Source of the DNA: Lentilactobacillus senioris
GTDB lineage: Bacteria > Bacillota > Bacilli > Lactobacillales > Lactobacillaceae
DNA length: 64,000 nucleotides
Assembly (NCBI RefSeq): GCF_026798195.1
Contig: NZ_JAPQEZ010000001.1
Location: 1 to 64,000 of the forward strand
Reading direction: 5' to 3'
Both the position numbers and the translations under genes were made by a program. Below the pieces are notes generated by a model, which made no database searches, was not told the origin of the DNA, and saw only the letters and a list, made by a program, of their open reading frames with translations. This document shows positions 28,038 through 35,640 of this stretch, in pieces. How positions within the stretch are numbered: position 1 is the stretch's first letter; the number at the start of each line of letters is the position of its first letter.

Positions 28038-29526
28038 TTACTTTCACCCTAATCATATTCCAAGACAAGGGTTGTAACTCTGCTTGCACTTTATCAGTAA
28101 CTACTTTTACATCATTTAATGTTTCTAATTGCATCACTTGGTCTTCATTAGTTTGCTTAATATCATATCCAGCAAATTGAGTTGCCTCTTTAATTGTTCC
28201 CAATTCAAATCCATTTAAATTAACGGCTAATTGCATATTATCTTGCGACTTATTTTCAGCAAAAATAACAATTTCATTTTGTTCCGGATTATAAACAGAC
28301 ACCGTGTCTAAATAGGGAACCTCGTTACTACCACTAGAATATGAATCTACTAATACTTGAGAATTAAGAGAAATTCCTTGGCCGTATTTTGCTACTTGTT
28401 GATATGGATAAAAAATTGATTGATACCAAATACTTGGGGTTCCCTCGGCATTTGTCATAATCGGTGCAATGACGTTAACTAACTGGGCTAAACAACCTAT
28501 CTTAACCCGATCAGAATGCTTCATCAAAGTAATAGCCAGCCCACCAACTACCAAAGCATCCTCAAAATTATAATGATCCTCTAATAAATGAGGAGCATGT
28601 TGCCAAGGTTTTTGAGCATCGTCTGCAGCATGTGAATGATACCAAACATTCCACTCATCCATTGAAAGGTTAATGGTTTTAGAGCTATGCTTTCTAGCTT
28701 TTACTGCATCGCAAATCGCCACTACGTCGTTAATAAAGCCATCAAAGTCCACTGAAGAAGATAAAAATTTAGGTAAATCATTGTCTTCATTACCATAGTA
28801 CTGATGCAACGATAAGTATTCAACATCATCATAAACGTGGTCTAGTAACGTTTCTTCCCATTCACCAAAAGTAGTCATGGTTCGTAAGGAACTACCACTA
28901 GCAATCAATTCAATGGACGGATCAACTAGTTTCATTGCCTTAGCAGTTTCATGAGCTAAGCGACCATATTCTTCGGCTGTCTTATGCCCAATCTGCCAGT
29001 CACCATCCATTTCGTTTCCTAATGACCAAACTTTAATATTAAATGGTTCTTCAGCCCCGTTTTGACGTCTGAGATCACTCCAAAAAGTGCCTTTAGGAAA
29101 GTTAGCGTATTCTACCAAGTTGCGAGCGGCATCAATTCCTCTTGAGCCTAAATTAACAGCCATATCTGGTTCTGCCCCTACCTTTTGACACCATTTCATA
29201 AATTCATGTAGTCCAAATTGGTTACTTTCAATGCTACGCCAAGCTAAATCCAATCGGGTCGGTCGTTGATCACGAGGGCCAATTCCATCTTCCCAGTTAT
29301 AACCAGAAACAAAGTTACCACCAGGATAACGAACCAAAGGAACATTCAAAGATTTAACGGCTTCAATCACATCAGTTCTAAATCCATCTTCATCAGCTAA
29401 TGGATGATCTGGTTGATAAATTCCTTCGTAAATAGATCTCCCCAACTGTTCTGTAAACGATCCCCACAATCTAGGATCGATTTTGCCTATCTGATCCCGT
29501 TTATTTAAATAAACATTTGCTTTCAT
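28030..29526 (-). CDS. abfA: Alpha-L-arabinofuranosidase, GH51
   Basis: Intracellular retaining glycosidase that frees L-arabinose from arabino-oligosaccharides. 498 aa without signal peptide. The acid/base Glu172 lies in SLGNEMDGDW and the nucleophile Glu291 in LSMDEWNVWYH. A C-terminal beta domain follows (about 385-498). Third gene of the GH43-transporter-GH51 unit. The C-terminus has a decayed paralogue at 33081-33458. Confidence 0.95.
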   Translation of the reverse strand: MKANVYLNKRDQIGKIDPRLWGSFTEQLGRSIYEGIYQPDHPLADEDGFRTDVIEAVKSLNVPLVRYPGGNFVSGYNWEDGIGPRDQRPTRLDLAWRSIESNQFGLHEFMKWCQKVGAEPDMAVNLGSRGIDAARNLVEYANFPKGTFWSDLRRQNGAEEPFNIKVWSLGNEMDGDWQIGHKTAEEYGRLAHETAKAMKLVDPSIELIASGSSLRTMTTFGEWEETLLDHVYDDVEYLSLHQYYGNEDNDLPKFLSSSVDFDGFINDVVAICDAVKARKHSSKTINLSMDEWNVWYHSHAADDAQKPWQHAPHLLEDHYNFEDALVVGGLAITLMKHSDRVKIGCLAQLVNVIAPIMTNAEGTPSIWYQSIFYPYQQVAKYGQGISLNSQVLVDSYSSGSNEVPYLDTVSVYNPEQNEIVIFAENKSQDNMQLAVNLNGFELGTIKEATQFAGYDIKQTNEDQVMQLETLNDVKVVTDKVQAELQPLSWNMIRVKVNN

Positions 29527-29555
29527 GATTTATGTCCTCCTTCTAAAAAACTCCG

Positions 29556-29593
29556 ATTTACCAAATTTTTAATTGATCCTAAATTTGATAAAC
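29556..29593. other. Inverted repeat between transporter and abfA genes
   Basis: ATTTACCAAATTT and AAATTTGATAAAC pair over a 12-nt AT-rich loop, with a wobble or mismatch or two. There is no T-run, so an mRNA processing or stability element is more likely than a terminator. Confidence 0.4.
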
Positions 29594-29634
29594 CAGAGAT
29601 TTTCTGACTTTATTTTATTTATGAGGTGGAACGG

Positions 29635-30960
29635 TTAAGCGAGTGGATTCCCATCCTTATCCCTTTCGCCAGCTTGGATAGGATCTTCTTTCTTCAAGAA
29701 TATTGCTGCAAAAATAGTAATTACAACAACAAAGATTCCCATCCAAATGTAAGTGTGTTGGTAACCAATAGTATCGTATAAATTACCAGCAACACTAGAG
29801 AAGATAAATACAGAAATCTGTTTAGCAAAGTTTGATGCCAAAGCATAAATCGTTGCGTACAAACGAATATCAAATGCACCGGCAATGTACTTCATGATTG
29901 AAGTCAATAGCAGTGGCATTTCTAAACCGGCCAACAAACGGAACCCAACAACCCAGATCCAGTTTGGAGAAAGTGCTGATCCCAAAATACGAAGTGCAGT
30001 GATGAAACCATAAGCAATTAAACCATTTCGAGAACCAATTCGGTTAATGATCCATGGCATTGGGAACATTAATAAGAATTCAATAGCCGTTTGACCAGAA
30101 GTCATGTAACTATATACCAAAGTGCTTTGTGCAGCAGTATGGAAGAAAGTTCTAAAGAAGATGATAAATTGTTGGTCAAAAACATCAAACAAGGCAGAAG
30201 CACCCATGTAAAAAATTGCTAAAACCCAAAGGTTCTTAATTTTGAAAACAGATAAAACAGTTTTCCAATCCAAAGAATCAGAAGTATCACCAGCGGCAGC
30301 AGCGTTATCCATATCGATTTTATCACTGAAAACCAAGAGTAATACTAAGCAAGCAGCAGCAACAGTACATGCCCAAAAAATTGAGTTAGGGCTCCAAAGG
30401 AACAAGCGACCGGCAACAAGTGAAGCAACTACCCCGGCAACTGAACCACCAACCCGAGCATGAGCATATTCAAAGTGGTTAGCTAAACTAGCCCGTTGAA
30501 CGTATTGTTCAATAACGGAAACCCCACCGTTCAATACAAAACTTAGAAACGCACCAGTAACAATGGCAACTAAGAATGAATTAACCTGCATTAATGGTAA
30601 GAATAACCATTGGAAGTAAGGTCCGATTAAAAGACCAGCAGCAGCGATAATCAAAATCAGGTTCTTTTTGAATAATAGCTTATCAGAAATAACACCAAAA
30701 ATTGGTTGATAAATTAAAGAAATTCCGGCCATCATGGAGAACACGGCCCCTGATTCAGCACCATTTAAGTGACCAACTTGTTCCATCCATAAAGTTAAAT
30801 AACCGTTAACAACTGCCCAAATAAAGAAATAGGTAAAATCAGTAAATGGGAAGCCCCAGAAGTTTTTTCTTTCTTTTTTGCCATTAGGTTCTTGATGATC
30901 AAGTTCCGCTTTGGCAGCTTTTTCATTAGTACTTACGTCATTAGTATCCAAAATCTCCAC
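29635..30960 (-). CDS. MFS sugar:proton symporter, LacY-like (arabinose or arabino-oligosaccharide)
   Basis: About 12 membrane segments in 441 aa, after a hydrophilic N-terminal stretch of about 30 residues. The start of TM1 (FWGFPFTDFTYFFIWAVVNG) and the loop EYAHARVGGSVAG resemble oligosaccharide:H+ symporters of the LacY family. It sits between two arabinofuranosidase genes, so the load is probably arabinose or short arabinans. The start is uncertain: GTG 30960 is very close to GAGGAGA, and a TTG at 30951 has better spacing. Confidence 0.88.
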   Translation of the reverse strand: MEILDTNDVSTNEKAAKAELDHQEPNGKKERKNFWGFPFTDFTYFFIWAVVNGYLTLWMEQVGHLNGAESGAVFSMMAGISLIYQPIFGVISDKLLFKKNLILIIAAAGLLIGPYFQWLFLPLMQVNSFLVAIVTGAFLSFVLNGGVSVIEQYVQRASLANHFEYAHARVGGSVAGVVASLVAGRLFLWSPNSIFWACTVAAACLVLLLVFSDKIDMDNAAAAGDTSDSLDWKTVLSVFKIKNLWVLAIFYMGASALFDVFDQQFIIFFRTFFHTAAQSTLVYSYMTSGQTAIEFLLMFPMPWIINRIGSRNGLIAYGFITALRILGSALSPNWIWVVGFRLLAGLEMPLLLTSIMKYIAGAFDIRLYATIYALASNFAKQISVFIFSSVAGNLYDTIGYQHTYIWMGIFVVVITIFAAIFLKKEDPIQAGERDKDGNPLA

Positions 30961-30968
30961 TCTCCTCG

Positions 30969-31946
30969 TTATTTATAGTTATAAGGAACTGGCTTACCAA
31001 AGTTAGGAGTACCATCTTCATTCCAAGTAAACGCTTGAACTTTAGTGTGTCGGTTAGGATCATACAAAGGATCACCTTTAATGTCCGTGTAATTACGACA
31101 GTGGTAAACCAAAATATCAGTTTGGTCATCTTCTGCAACGGTAAATGAATTATGACCAGGACCATATTGATGAGTTGCTAAGTCACTTTGGAAAATTGGT
31201 TTGTCAAATTTAGTCCAGTTAGTAGCATCTAGCAAATCAACATCATCAGGAACACTTAACATTCCCATACAATAGTTTTCGTCGGTAGCGCTTGCAGAAA
31301 AGGTTAAAAAGAAACGACCATTTCGGTGAATTACCGCAGGACCTTCATTTACTGAGAAAATGTGAGTTTCCCAATCATATTCTGGCTTAGATAACATTAC
31401 TGGATCGGACTTAAGGGTCCATGGATTTTCCATTTCGGCAATGTATAAATTAGAGTTACCAGCAATTTCAGGATCTTTTTGAGCCCAAACATAGTAAAGT
31501 TTGTCGTGAGCTTCAAAACAGGTTGCATCTAATGAGAATGAATCCATTGGGGTTTTAACTTGGCCATGTTCAAACCAATCGTCTTCACTTTCCATCGGAT
31601 TATCTTTATCGCATTCAATACAGAACATTCTGTGTTGGAACATTCCGTTTTCATCAAAAGCGGTAGTCTCTGCGGCAGCAAAGTAAATGAACCACTTACC
31701 ATCAATGTAGTGAAGTTCTGGAGCCCAGATCAATTGACTCATTGGTCCAGTTTCGTGTTTTCGCCAGATAGTTCTTGGAGCTGCGTGCGCAAGCCCTTCA
31801 AGAGTTCTAGCACGTCTAATTTCAATTAAATTATAGGCTGGAACGGAAGCGGTAAAGTAATAATACCCATCAGTATGCTTATAAATATATGGATCTGCAC
31901 GTTGAACGATTAGCGGATCTGTATATTGGTTTTCAATATTTGTCAT
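30969..31946 (-). CDS. Glycoside hydrolase family 43, predicted alpha-L-arabinofuranosidase
   Basis: An inverting five-bladed beta-propeller glycosidase. The family triad can be placed: Asp18 (base) in QRADPYIYKH, the pKa-tuning Asp in SLDATCFEAHDKLYYVW, and the general-acid Glu in FSVNEGPAVIHRNG. 325 aa, no signal peptide, so it acts in the cytoplasm on imported arabino-oligosaccharides. First gene of the operon, 8 bp before the transporter. The promoter carries a cre and an AraR-type box. Confidence 0.92.
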   Translation of the reverse strand: MTNIENQYTDPLIVQRADPYIYKHTDGYYYFTASVPAYNLIEIRRARTLEGLAHAAPRTIWRKHETGPMSQLIWAPELHYIDGKWFIYFAAAETTAFDENGMFQHRMFCIECDKDNPMESEDDWFEHGQVKTPMDSFSLDATCFEAHDKLYYVWAQKDPEIAGNSNLYIAEMENPWTLKSDPVMLSKPEYDWETHIFSVNEGPAVIHRNGRFFLTFSASATDENYCMGMLSVPDDVDLLDATNWTKFDKPIFQSDLATHQYGPGHNSFTVAEDDQTDILVYHCRNYTDIKGDPLYDPNRHTKVQAFTWNEDGTPNFGKPVPYNYK

Positions 31947-31966
31947 TATAAATCGCCTTCCTTTTT

Positions 31967-31982
31967 ATTTGTCCGTATAACT
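31967..31982. promoter_or_regulatory. AraR operator of the GH43 operon
   Basis: ATTTGTCCGTATAACT, same class as the boxes at araB. It is just downstream of the predicted transcription start at about 31988 and upstream of the ribosome-binding site. Confidence 0.72.
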
Positions 31983-31994
31983 TTTTACGAGATA

Positions 31995-32023
31995 ATCTTA
32001 ACCAAAGTCGAAAGCGTTTGCAA
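31995..32023 (-). promoter_or_regulatory. Promoter of the GH43-transporter-GH51 operon
   Basis: Minus strand TTGCAA (32018-32023), 17-bp spacer, TAAGAT (31995-32000). The -35 is covered by a cre site. Confidence 0.55.
32009..32022. promoter_or_regulatory. cre site over the GH43 promoter
   Basis: CGAAAGCGTTTGCA matches the CcpA cre consensus at 13 of 14 positions. Confidence 0.72.
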
Positions 32024-32072
32024 TACCTTTTTATGAAATAATATAATTTTTTTCGTTTGGTTTCATATTTAT

Positions 32073-32080
32073 GTTATAAT
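32073..32080 (+). promoter_or_regulatory. Extended -10 promoter of the ArsR-type regulator gene
   Basis: Perfect TATAAT at 32075-32080 with an upstream TG. No good -35 is visible. It lies about 80 bp before the start codon. Confidence 0.45.
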
Positions 32081-32156
32081 AACTTCGTTTTATGAACCGT
32101 TTACATTTTTAAAATTCATGTTTTTATTAATTTTAATTGAAGTCGGAGAATAAATA

Positions 32157-33047
32157 ATGGATTTAGATATTTCTAACACCTCACTACCAGTTTATAAAGC
32201 ATTGGCCAGTCCTATTCGCCTGCAAATTATTCAATTACTATCCGAAAAGCACATGAGCGTTCAAGATCTGGCTAGTGAATTAGACTTAAGCAACTCAATT
32301 GTTTTAATGCACCTCAACAAGTTAGCGGAAGCACAACTAATCACCTTTAAGCGCCAAGGACATCAAAAAGTTTCCTCCCTAAAAGTAGACAACATTAACG
32401 TTCACTTTCCTAATCGAATTTATCCTAGCTTTGAATCCTATACTATCAAAGTACCAGTAGGTCACTATACTACTTACTCGGTGGAACCTTCTTGTGGACT
32501 AGCCGGAATGAAAGATTTTATCGGTAAAGTTGATATCCCCGCCTACTTCATGGATCCGAATAGAATTAACGCCCACATGATTTGGTGGACTAAAGGCTTT
32601 GTAGAATATCATTTCCCAAACTATTTGAAAAAATCTGATAACTTAGAAATGCTAGATATCTCAGCAGAATTAGGATCAGAATTTCCATTTTCTAATAACG
32701 TTTGGCCTAGTGACATTACTATTTTTGTTAATAACATTGAAGTTGGTACTTGGACCAGCCCGGGAGATTTTTCAGATACTAGGGGAAAATTCACCCCTAA
32801 ATGGGTCCCGGATAATGTTAATCAATACGGAATTCTAAAAACCTTTAGGATTACCGACCATGGTAGTTATCTAGATGGCCAACCATTTTCTGAAGTTTCT
32901 TTAACCGATATCGATAACGGTTCCGATATCATTTCAGTAAGGTTCGCCATCAAAGAAGAAGCCGTTAATCAAGGTGGTTGTACCATTTTTGGTTCTCATT
33001 TCGGTAATTATGATCAAGATATTGAAATGAAATTGTTTTATAGTTAA
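32157..33047 (+). CDS. ArsR-family winged-helix regulator with large C-terminal domain
   Basis: Residues about 10-80 form an ArsR-type winged helix (YKALASPIRLQIIQLLSEK, DLSNSIVLMHLNKLAEAQLI). No metal-binding Cys pair is seen in it. The remaining 210 residues are rich in aromatic residues and predicted strands (TYSVEPSCGLAG, AHMIWWTKGFVEYHFP, TIFVNNIEVGTWTSPGDF) and look like a beta-sandwich ligand domain, far larger than normal for ArsR. Divergent from the GH43 operon, so it probably senses a sugar and controls arabinan use next to AraR. Confidence 0.82.
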   Translation: MDLDISNTSLPVYKALASPIRLQIIQLLSEKHMSVQDLASELDLSNSIVLMHLNKLAEAQLITFKRQGHQKVSSLKVDNINVHFPNRIYPSFESYTIKVPVGHYTTYSVEPSCGLAGMKDFIGKVDIPAYFMDPNRINAHMIWWTKGFVEYHFPNYLKKSDNLEMLDISAELGSEFPFSNNVWPSDITIFVNNIEVGTWTSPGDFSDTRGKFTPKWVPDNVNQYGILKTFRITDHGSYLDGQPFSEVSLTDIDNGSDIISVRFAIKEEAVNQGGCTIFGSHFGNYDQDIEMKLFYS

Positions 33048-33083
33048 TAAAAACCACCTTTCTTTCGAAAGGTGGTTTTTTTA
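33048..33083. terminator. Terminator after the ArsR-type regulator gene
   Basis: AAAAACCACCTTTC pairs with GAAAGGTGGTTTTTTT; a strong stem followed by seven T. Confidence 0.88.
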
Positions 33084-33458
33084 ATTGGCAACTGAAATTC
33101 TAATCATGTTCCAAGATAATGGTTCCAATGTGGCGATAAGTTGATCGTCGATTAATTTAACATCTGTGAGATCACGTAATTTCATCTTACCGTCCTTATT
33201 ATCAGCTTTAGGCTCGTAGCCACTAAACTGAGTAGCTTCAAGTACTCCAACCAAATCCAGATCAGCTAATTTAATTTCAAAGTCCATCGCTTCTGTTTGG
33301 TTTTTATTTTCAGCAAAAATAGTAACTGTTTAACTAGTTTCATCATAAGTAGCAATCGAATCCAAATAAGGAACGGCTGCAAATTCCCGTGATTTATAGG
33401 TAGGCACTTCGACATGAGGTACTAATGCCTGGCCCTTACAATAATTAGATACCTGCAT
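33081..33458 (-). pseudogene. Decayed C-terminal fragment of a second GH51 arabinofuranosidase
   Basis: Translation reads MQVSNYCKGQALVP, then VPYLDSIATYDETS, a stop (TAA at 33330-33332), VTIFAENKNQ, then EATQFSGY and finally LEPLSWNMIRISVAN. These match the C-terminus of the intact GH51 enzyme at 28030-29526 (VPYLDTVSVYN, IVIFAENKSQ, EATQFAGY, LQPLSWNMIRVKVNN). Only about the last 125 codons remain, with one in-frame stop, so no catalytic residues are left. The homology ends sharply at 33458, where an unrelated gene starts on the other strand. Confidence 0.88.
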
Positions 33459-33460
33459 GA

Positions 33461-34621
33461 ATGGATTCCCAAGTTGCTAATCGTAAACAATGTATTCAGC
33501 AAGTAGAAACTAGTGCAGTCAAATACGTTATTCCCAAATGGTTTGTAGATGGCGACTTAAAGAAACCAGCCAAGGTTTACGGAGACTTTTATCGGGTAAT
33601 GGATCTAGAATATATCGCTCACCTTTTCTTCTTGCTTTCCCAATGCGATGCATCTGACCTTAAGTTAAATACTCCTCAAACATACCTTAAATGGGCGGCC
33701 CAAATCTTTGATGTTCGGGTTAACCCAGATCTTCATGATAATGAACGCGGAAAAGCTGAGGCCCAAATGATGGGCCAGTACTTCTTATACTTCAATGATT
33801 TACTAACAGCCTTAAAAGCCAATCATCTAGATCAAGAATACAAAGAAATTTCTGCCTCCTGGAAAGCTGCCACAAATAGAATGGCTACCGATGCTCCAAC
33901 TCTAGCCGGAGCAATGACTGAACATTTCTTTGATAATGCCGGATTTGGTCCTGCCGCAGGGGCATTAGCTTTAGCTGGTCACCCTAAAGAAGCAGCCATT
34001 TATGGTGAACTATTAAAGGCTAACATTGGTTTTAGCAATGATTTTCGTTCTCAAAGCCCCGATCGCTGGTGGGAAGCTTTGTCTTATATGATCCATTCAC
34101 TTTGGGAAGGCGTCACTGCTGCTTCAGCCTTAATTACTGGTCGCGAATTGTTCGACCCAGAATTAGTAGAAGCTGCATATCGAGGAACCGTTGCGGTCCT
34201 TTATATGTATGACTCTAACGCCACAGCCACTGATCGAAAATTAACCCCCGGTGAAGCAGCTTCTACTTATAGCATTGCCGGTCCTAATTTAAACCGACCA
34301 GATCTATCGAGAAATCGCTTTGGTCAATCTATTTTTGCTTCGGATGGTGGCATCTTCACTCGTCTTTTCCCAGATGGTTACACCGGAGAAGACGACTGGG
34401 ACATGGGAGAAGAATTAGTTGCTTACCTAAATGGTTTTGGCCAAGAAGTTTATGTATATCAAGATAACGGTCGCTTCAAAGCAATCAATGGTCGCATTAT
34501 TAAACAGGAAAATAACACGGTAATTGTGGAAAGTAACGCTCCTTATCCACAACGGCTTATTGATTTAACTAATCATAAGGTTATAGAAACAAATCAAAGA
34601 GAGATTAAATACCAACTATAA
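33461..34621 (+). CDS. Unrecognised protein, probably lacking its original N-terminus
   Basis: 386 codons, open from ATG 33461, with an in-frame TGA immediately before it and no Shine-Dalgarno. The first residues abut the broken end of the GH51 fragment, suggesting the true 5' part was deleted. The body has helical repeats in the style of an (alpha/alpha) toroid (EYIAHLFFLLSQ, FNDLLTALKANHL, RWWEALSYMIHSLWEGV), then a beta-rich C-terminal part (EVYVYQDNGRFKAINGRIIKQ). This plan recalls polysaccharide lyases or hydrolases, but I cannot name a family. Whether it is expressed is doubtful. Confidence 0.65.
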   Translation: MDSQVANRKQCIQQVETSAVKYVIPKWFVDGDLKKPAKVYGDFYRVMDLEYIAHLFFLLSQCDASDLKLNTPQTYLKWAAQIFDVRVNPDLHDNERGKAEAQMMGQYFLYFNDLLTALKANHLDQEYKEISASWKAATNRMATDAPTLAGAMTEHFFDNAGFGPAAGALALAGHPKEAAIYGELLKANIGFSNDFRSQSPDRWWEALSYMIHSLWEGVTAASALITGRELFDPELVEAAYRGTVAVLYMYDSNATATDRKLTPGEAASTYSIAGPNLNRPDLSRNRFGQSIFASDGGIFTRLFPDGYTGEDDWDMGEELVAYLNGFGQEVYVYQDNGRFKAINGRIIKQENNTVIVESNAPYPQRLIDLTNHKVIETNQREIKYQL

Positions 34622-34626
34622 GCAAA

Positions 34627-34657
34627 TAAAAAACACAGCCCTAGCTGTGTTTTTTAT
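34627..34657. terminator. Bidirectional terminator
   Basis: AAAAAACACAGC pairs with GCTGTGTTTTTT. It lies between the truncated gene and the convergent acetyltransferase gene. Confidence 0.87.
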
Positions 34658-35244
34658 TGTCTAATTTCATTTGGATCCAATTCCCTAATCACTTTTGCCG
34701 GATTACCTGCAATCACCAGATTATCCCCAAAGGATTTAGTGACCACCGAACCAGCTCCTACAATCACGTTATCACCTAACGTAACTCCCGGGGTGATGAT
34801 CGCACCGCCACCAATCCAACAGTTATCCCCAATGTTAATACTTGCGCCAGTCCCAATCCAATGAGTTCGACGTTCAATATCAAACGGATGACTAGCAGAA
34901 TACATTTGCACGCGGGGAGCTAACAAGGCATTTTTGCCAATATTAATGGGACAGGTATCTAGCAAAATACAGTTCCAGTTAGCAAAAAAATTTTCACCTA
35001 CGTGGATGTTATAACCGTAATCACAGCTAAAGTCGGGGCGCACTTCAATCTTTTCTCCAGTGGACCCAAACAAGTCCTTAGCGATTCGGGCATTACGGTC
35101 TAAGTCAGTTAACGTTGTCGTGTTGAGTTCCTTAAATAGTTGTTGAGCCCGAATACGATCGGCCACCAACTCTGGATCTTGTACGTTGTAAGGTTCTTCA
35201 GCAATCATTTTTTCTCGTTCACTTCTAGTGTCTTCAATTGGCAT
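34654..35244 (-). CDS. Sugar O-acetyltransferase (maltose/galactoside acetyltransferase family)
   Basis: Transfers acetyl from acetyl-CoA to a sugar hydroxyl; often viewed as detoxifying non-metabolised sugars. 196 aa: an N-terminal helical Mac domain (SEREKMIAEEPYNVQDPELV) and a left-handed beta-helix with hexapeptide repeats (IGKNALLAPRVQ, IGDNCWIGGGAIITPG, GDNVIVGAGSVV). The catalytic His is in MYSASHPFD. Two AraR-type boxes flank its promoter, which links it to arabinose use. Confidence 0.92.
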   Translation of the reverse strand: MPIEDTRSEREKMIAEEPYNVQDPELVADRIRAQQLFKELNTTTLTDLDRNARIAKDLFGSTGEKIEVRPDFSCDYGYNIHVGENFFANWNCILLDTCPINIGKNALLAPRVQMYSASHPFDIERRTHWIGTGASINIGDNCWIGGGAIITPGVTLGDNVIVGAGSVVTKSFGDNLVIAGNPAKVIRELDPNEIRQ

Positions 35245-35261
35245 ATAATTTACCCCTTAAT

Positions 35262-35277
35262 ATTTGTCCGGATAAAT
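35262..35277. promoter_or_regulatory. AraR operator 1 of the acetyltransferase gene
   Basis: ATTTGTCCGGATAAAT, a clear palindrome of the AraR class, over the predicted transcription start. Confidence 0.75.
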
Positions 35278-35281
35278 ACGA

Positions 35282-35310
35282 TTGTAAATGATAATATTTA
35301 TCCGGGCAAC
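35282..35310 (-). promoter_or_regulatory. Promoter of the acetyltransferase gene
   Basis: Minus strand TTGCCC (35305-35310), 17-bp spacer, TACAAT (35282-35287). It lies between two AraR-type boxes. Confidence 0.65.
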
Positions 35311-35312
35311 TT
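35297..35312. promoter_or_regulatory. AraR operator 2 of the acetyltransferase gene
   Basis: Plus strand ATTTATCCGGGCAACT; its complement AGTTGCCCGGATAAAT matches box 1 over the right half. Overlaps the -35. Centre-to-centre distance from box 1 is 35 bp. Confidence 0.62.
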
Positions 35313-35337
35313 TTTTTATAAATGATATTTAAGACAC

Positions 35338-35591
35338 AAAAAAAGCAGGAGCTTTTACTCCCACCTAATTGGCATGTCGGTCGGGGTGGACCTTATTAAA
35401 GAACCAATTATGAAAGATGAATTACCGAAGACACCTGGTTTCCCTACTAGAAAAGCGAAAATGAGCATTACGTTTTCTCTGCTCATTTACCTAACAAACC
35501 ATCAATGGCGTCCCACTATTTAGCTGTCTAGTTCGCTGACATAGTACCACCGCTTTGGTGTAACCAACCAAATAGCAACTATCATCTTTCA
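35338..35591 (-). ncRNA. Candidate structured non-coding RNA of about 250 nt
   Basis: An independent transcript on the minus strand with a promoter at 35598-35627 and a terminator at 35341-35365. The predicted fold has a 9-bp closing stem (GAAAGATGA with TCATCTTTC), a 5' subdomain closed by CTATTT/AAATAG containing hairpin TTGGT-TAC-ACCAA, and a second arm built from GACGCC/GGTGTC, TGGTTT/AAACCA and AAATGAGCA/TGCTCATTT. No open frame of note lies inside. I could not match it to tmRNA, RNase P, SRP, 6S or a known riboswitch. It begins right after the cardiolipin synthase stop codon. Confidence 0.6.
35341..35365 (-). terminator. Terminator of the candidate ncRNA
   Basis: Minus strand GGGAG-TAAAAG-CTCC, then TGCTTTTTTT. 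Short stem with a seven-T run on the minus strand. Confidence 0.7.
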
Positions 35592-35597
35592 AATTAA

Positions 35598-35627
35598 TTA
35601 TAGAGCGCCTCTCACCATAAGATCAAT
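35598..35627 (-). promoter_or_regulatory. Promoter of the candidate ncRNA
   Basis: Minus strand TTGATC (35622-35627), 18-bp spacer, TATAAT (35598-35603). The -10 is perfect. It begins 14 bp after the cardiolipin synthase gene and no gene on this strand follows for about 350 bp. Confidence 0.65.
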
Positions 35628-35640
35628 TATCTTGCTTGAA

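Noticed and set aside
35338-35591. T-box, lysine riboswitch, tmRNA, RNase P, SRP or 6S RNA identity for the candidate ncRNA
   Set aside because: GGTGGTAC and AGAGGCGC fragments recall T-box and L-box elements, but the order and surrounding conserved residues do not fit, and AGAGGCGC lies in the promoter spacer. No co-directional gene follows.
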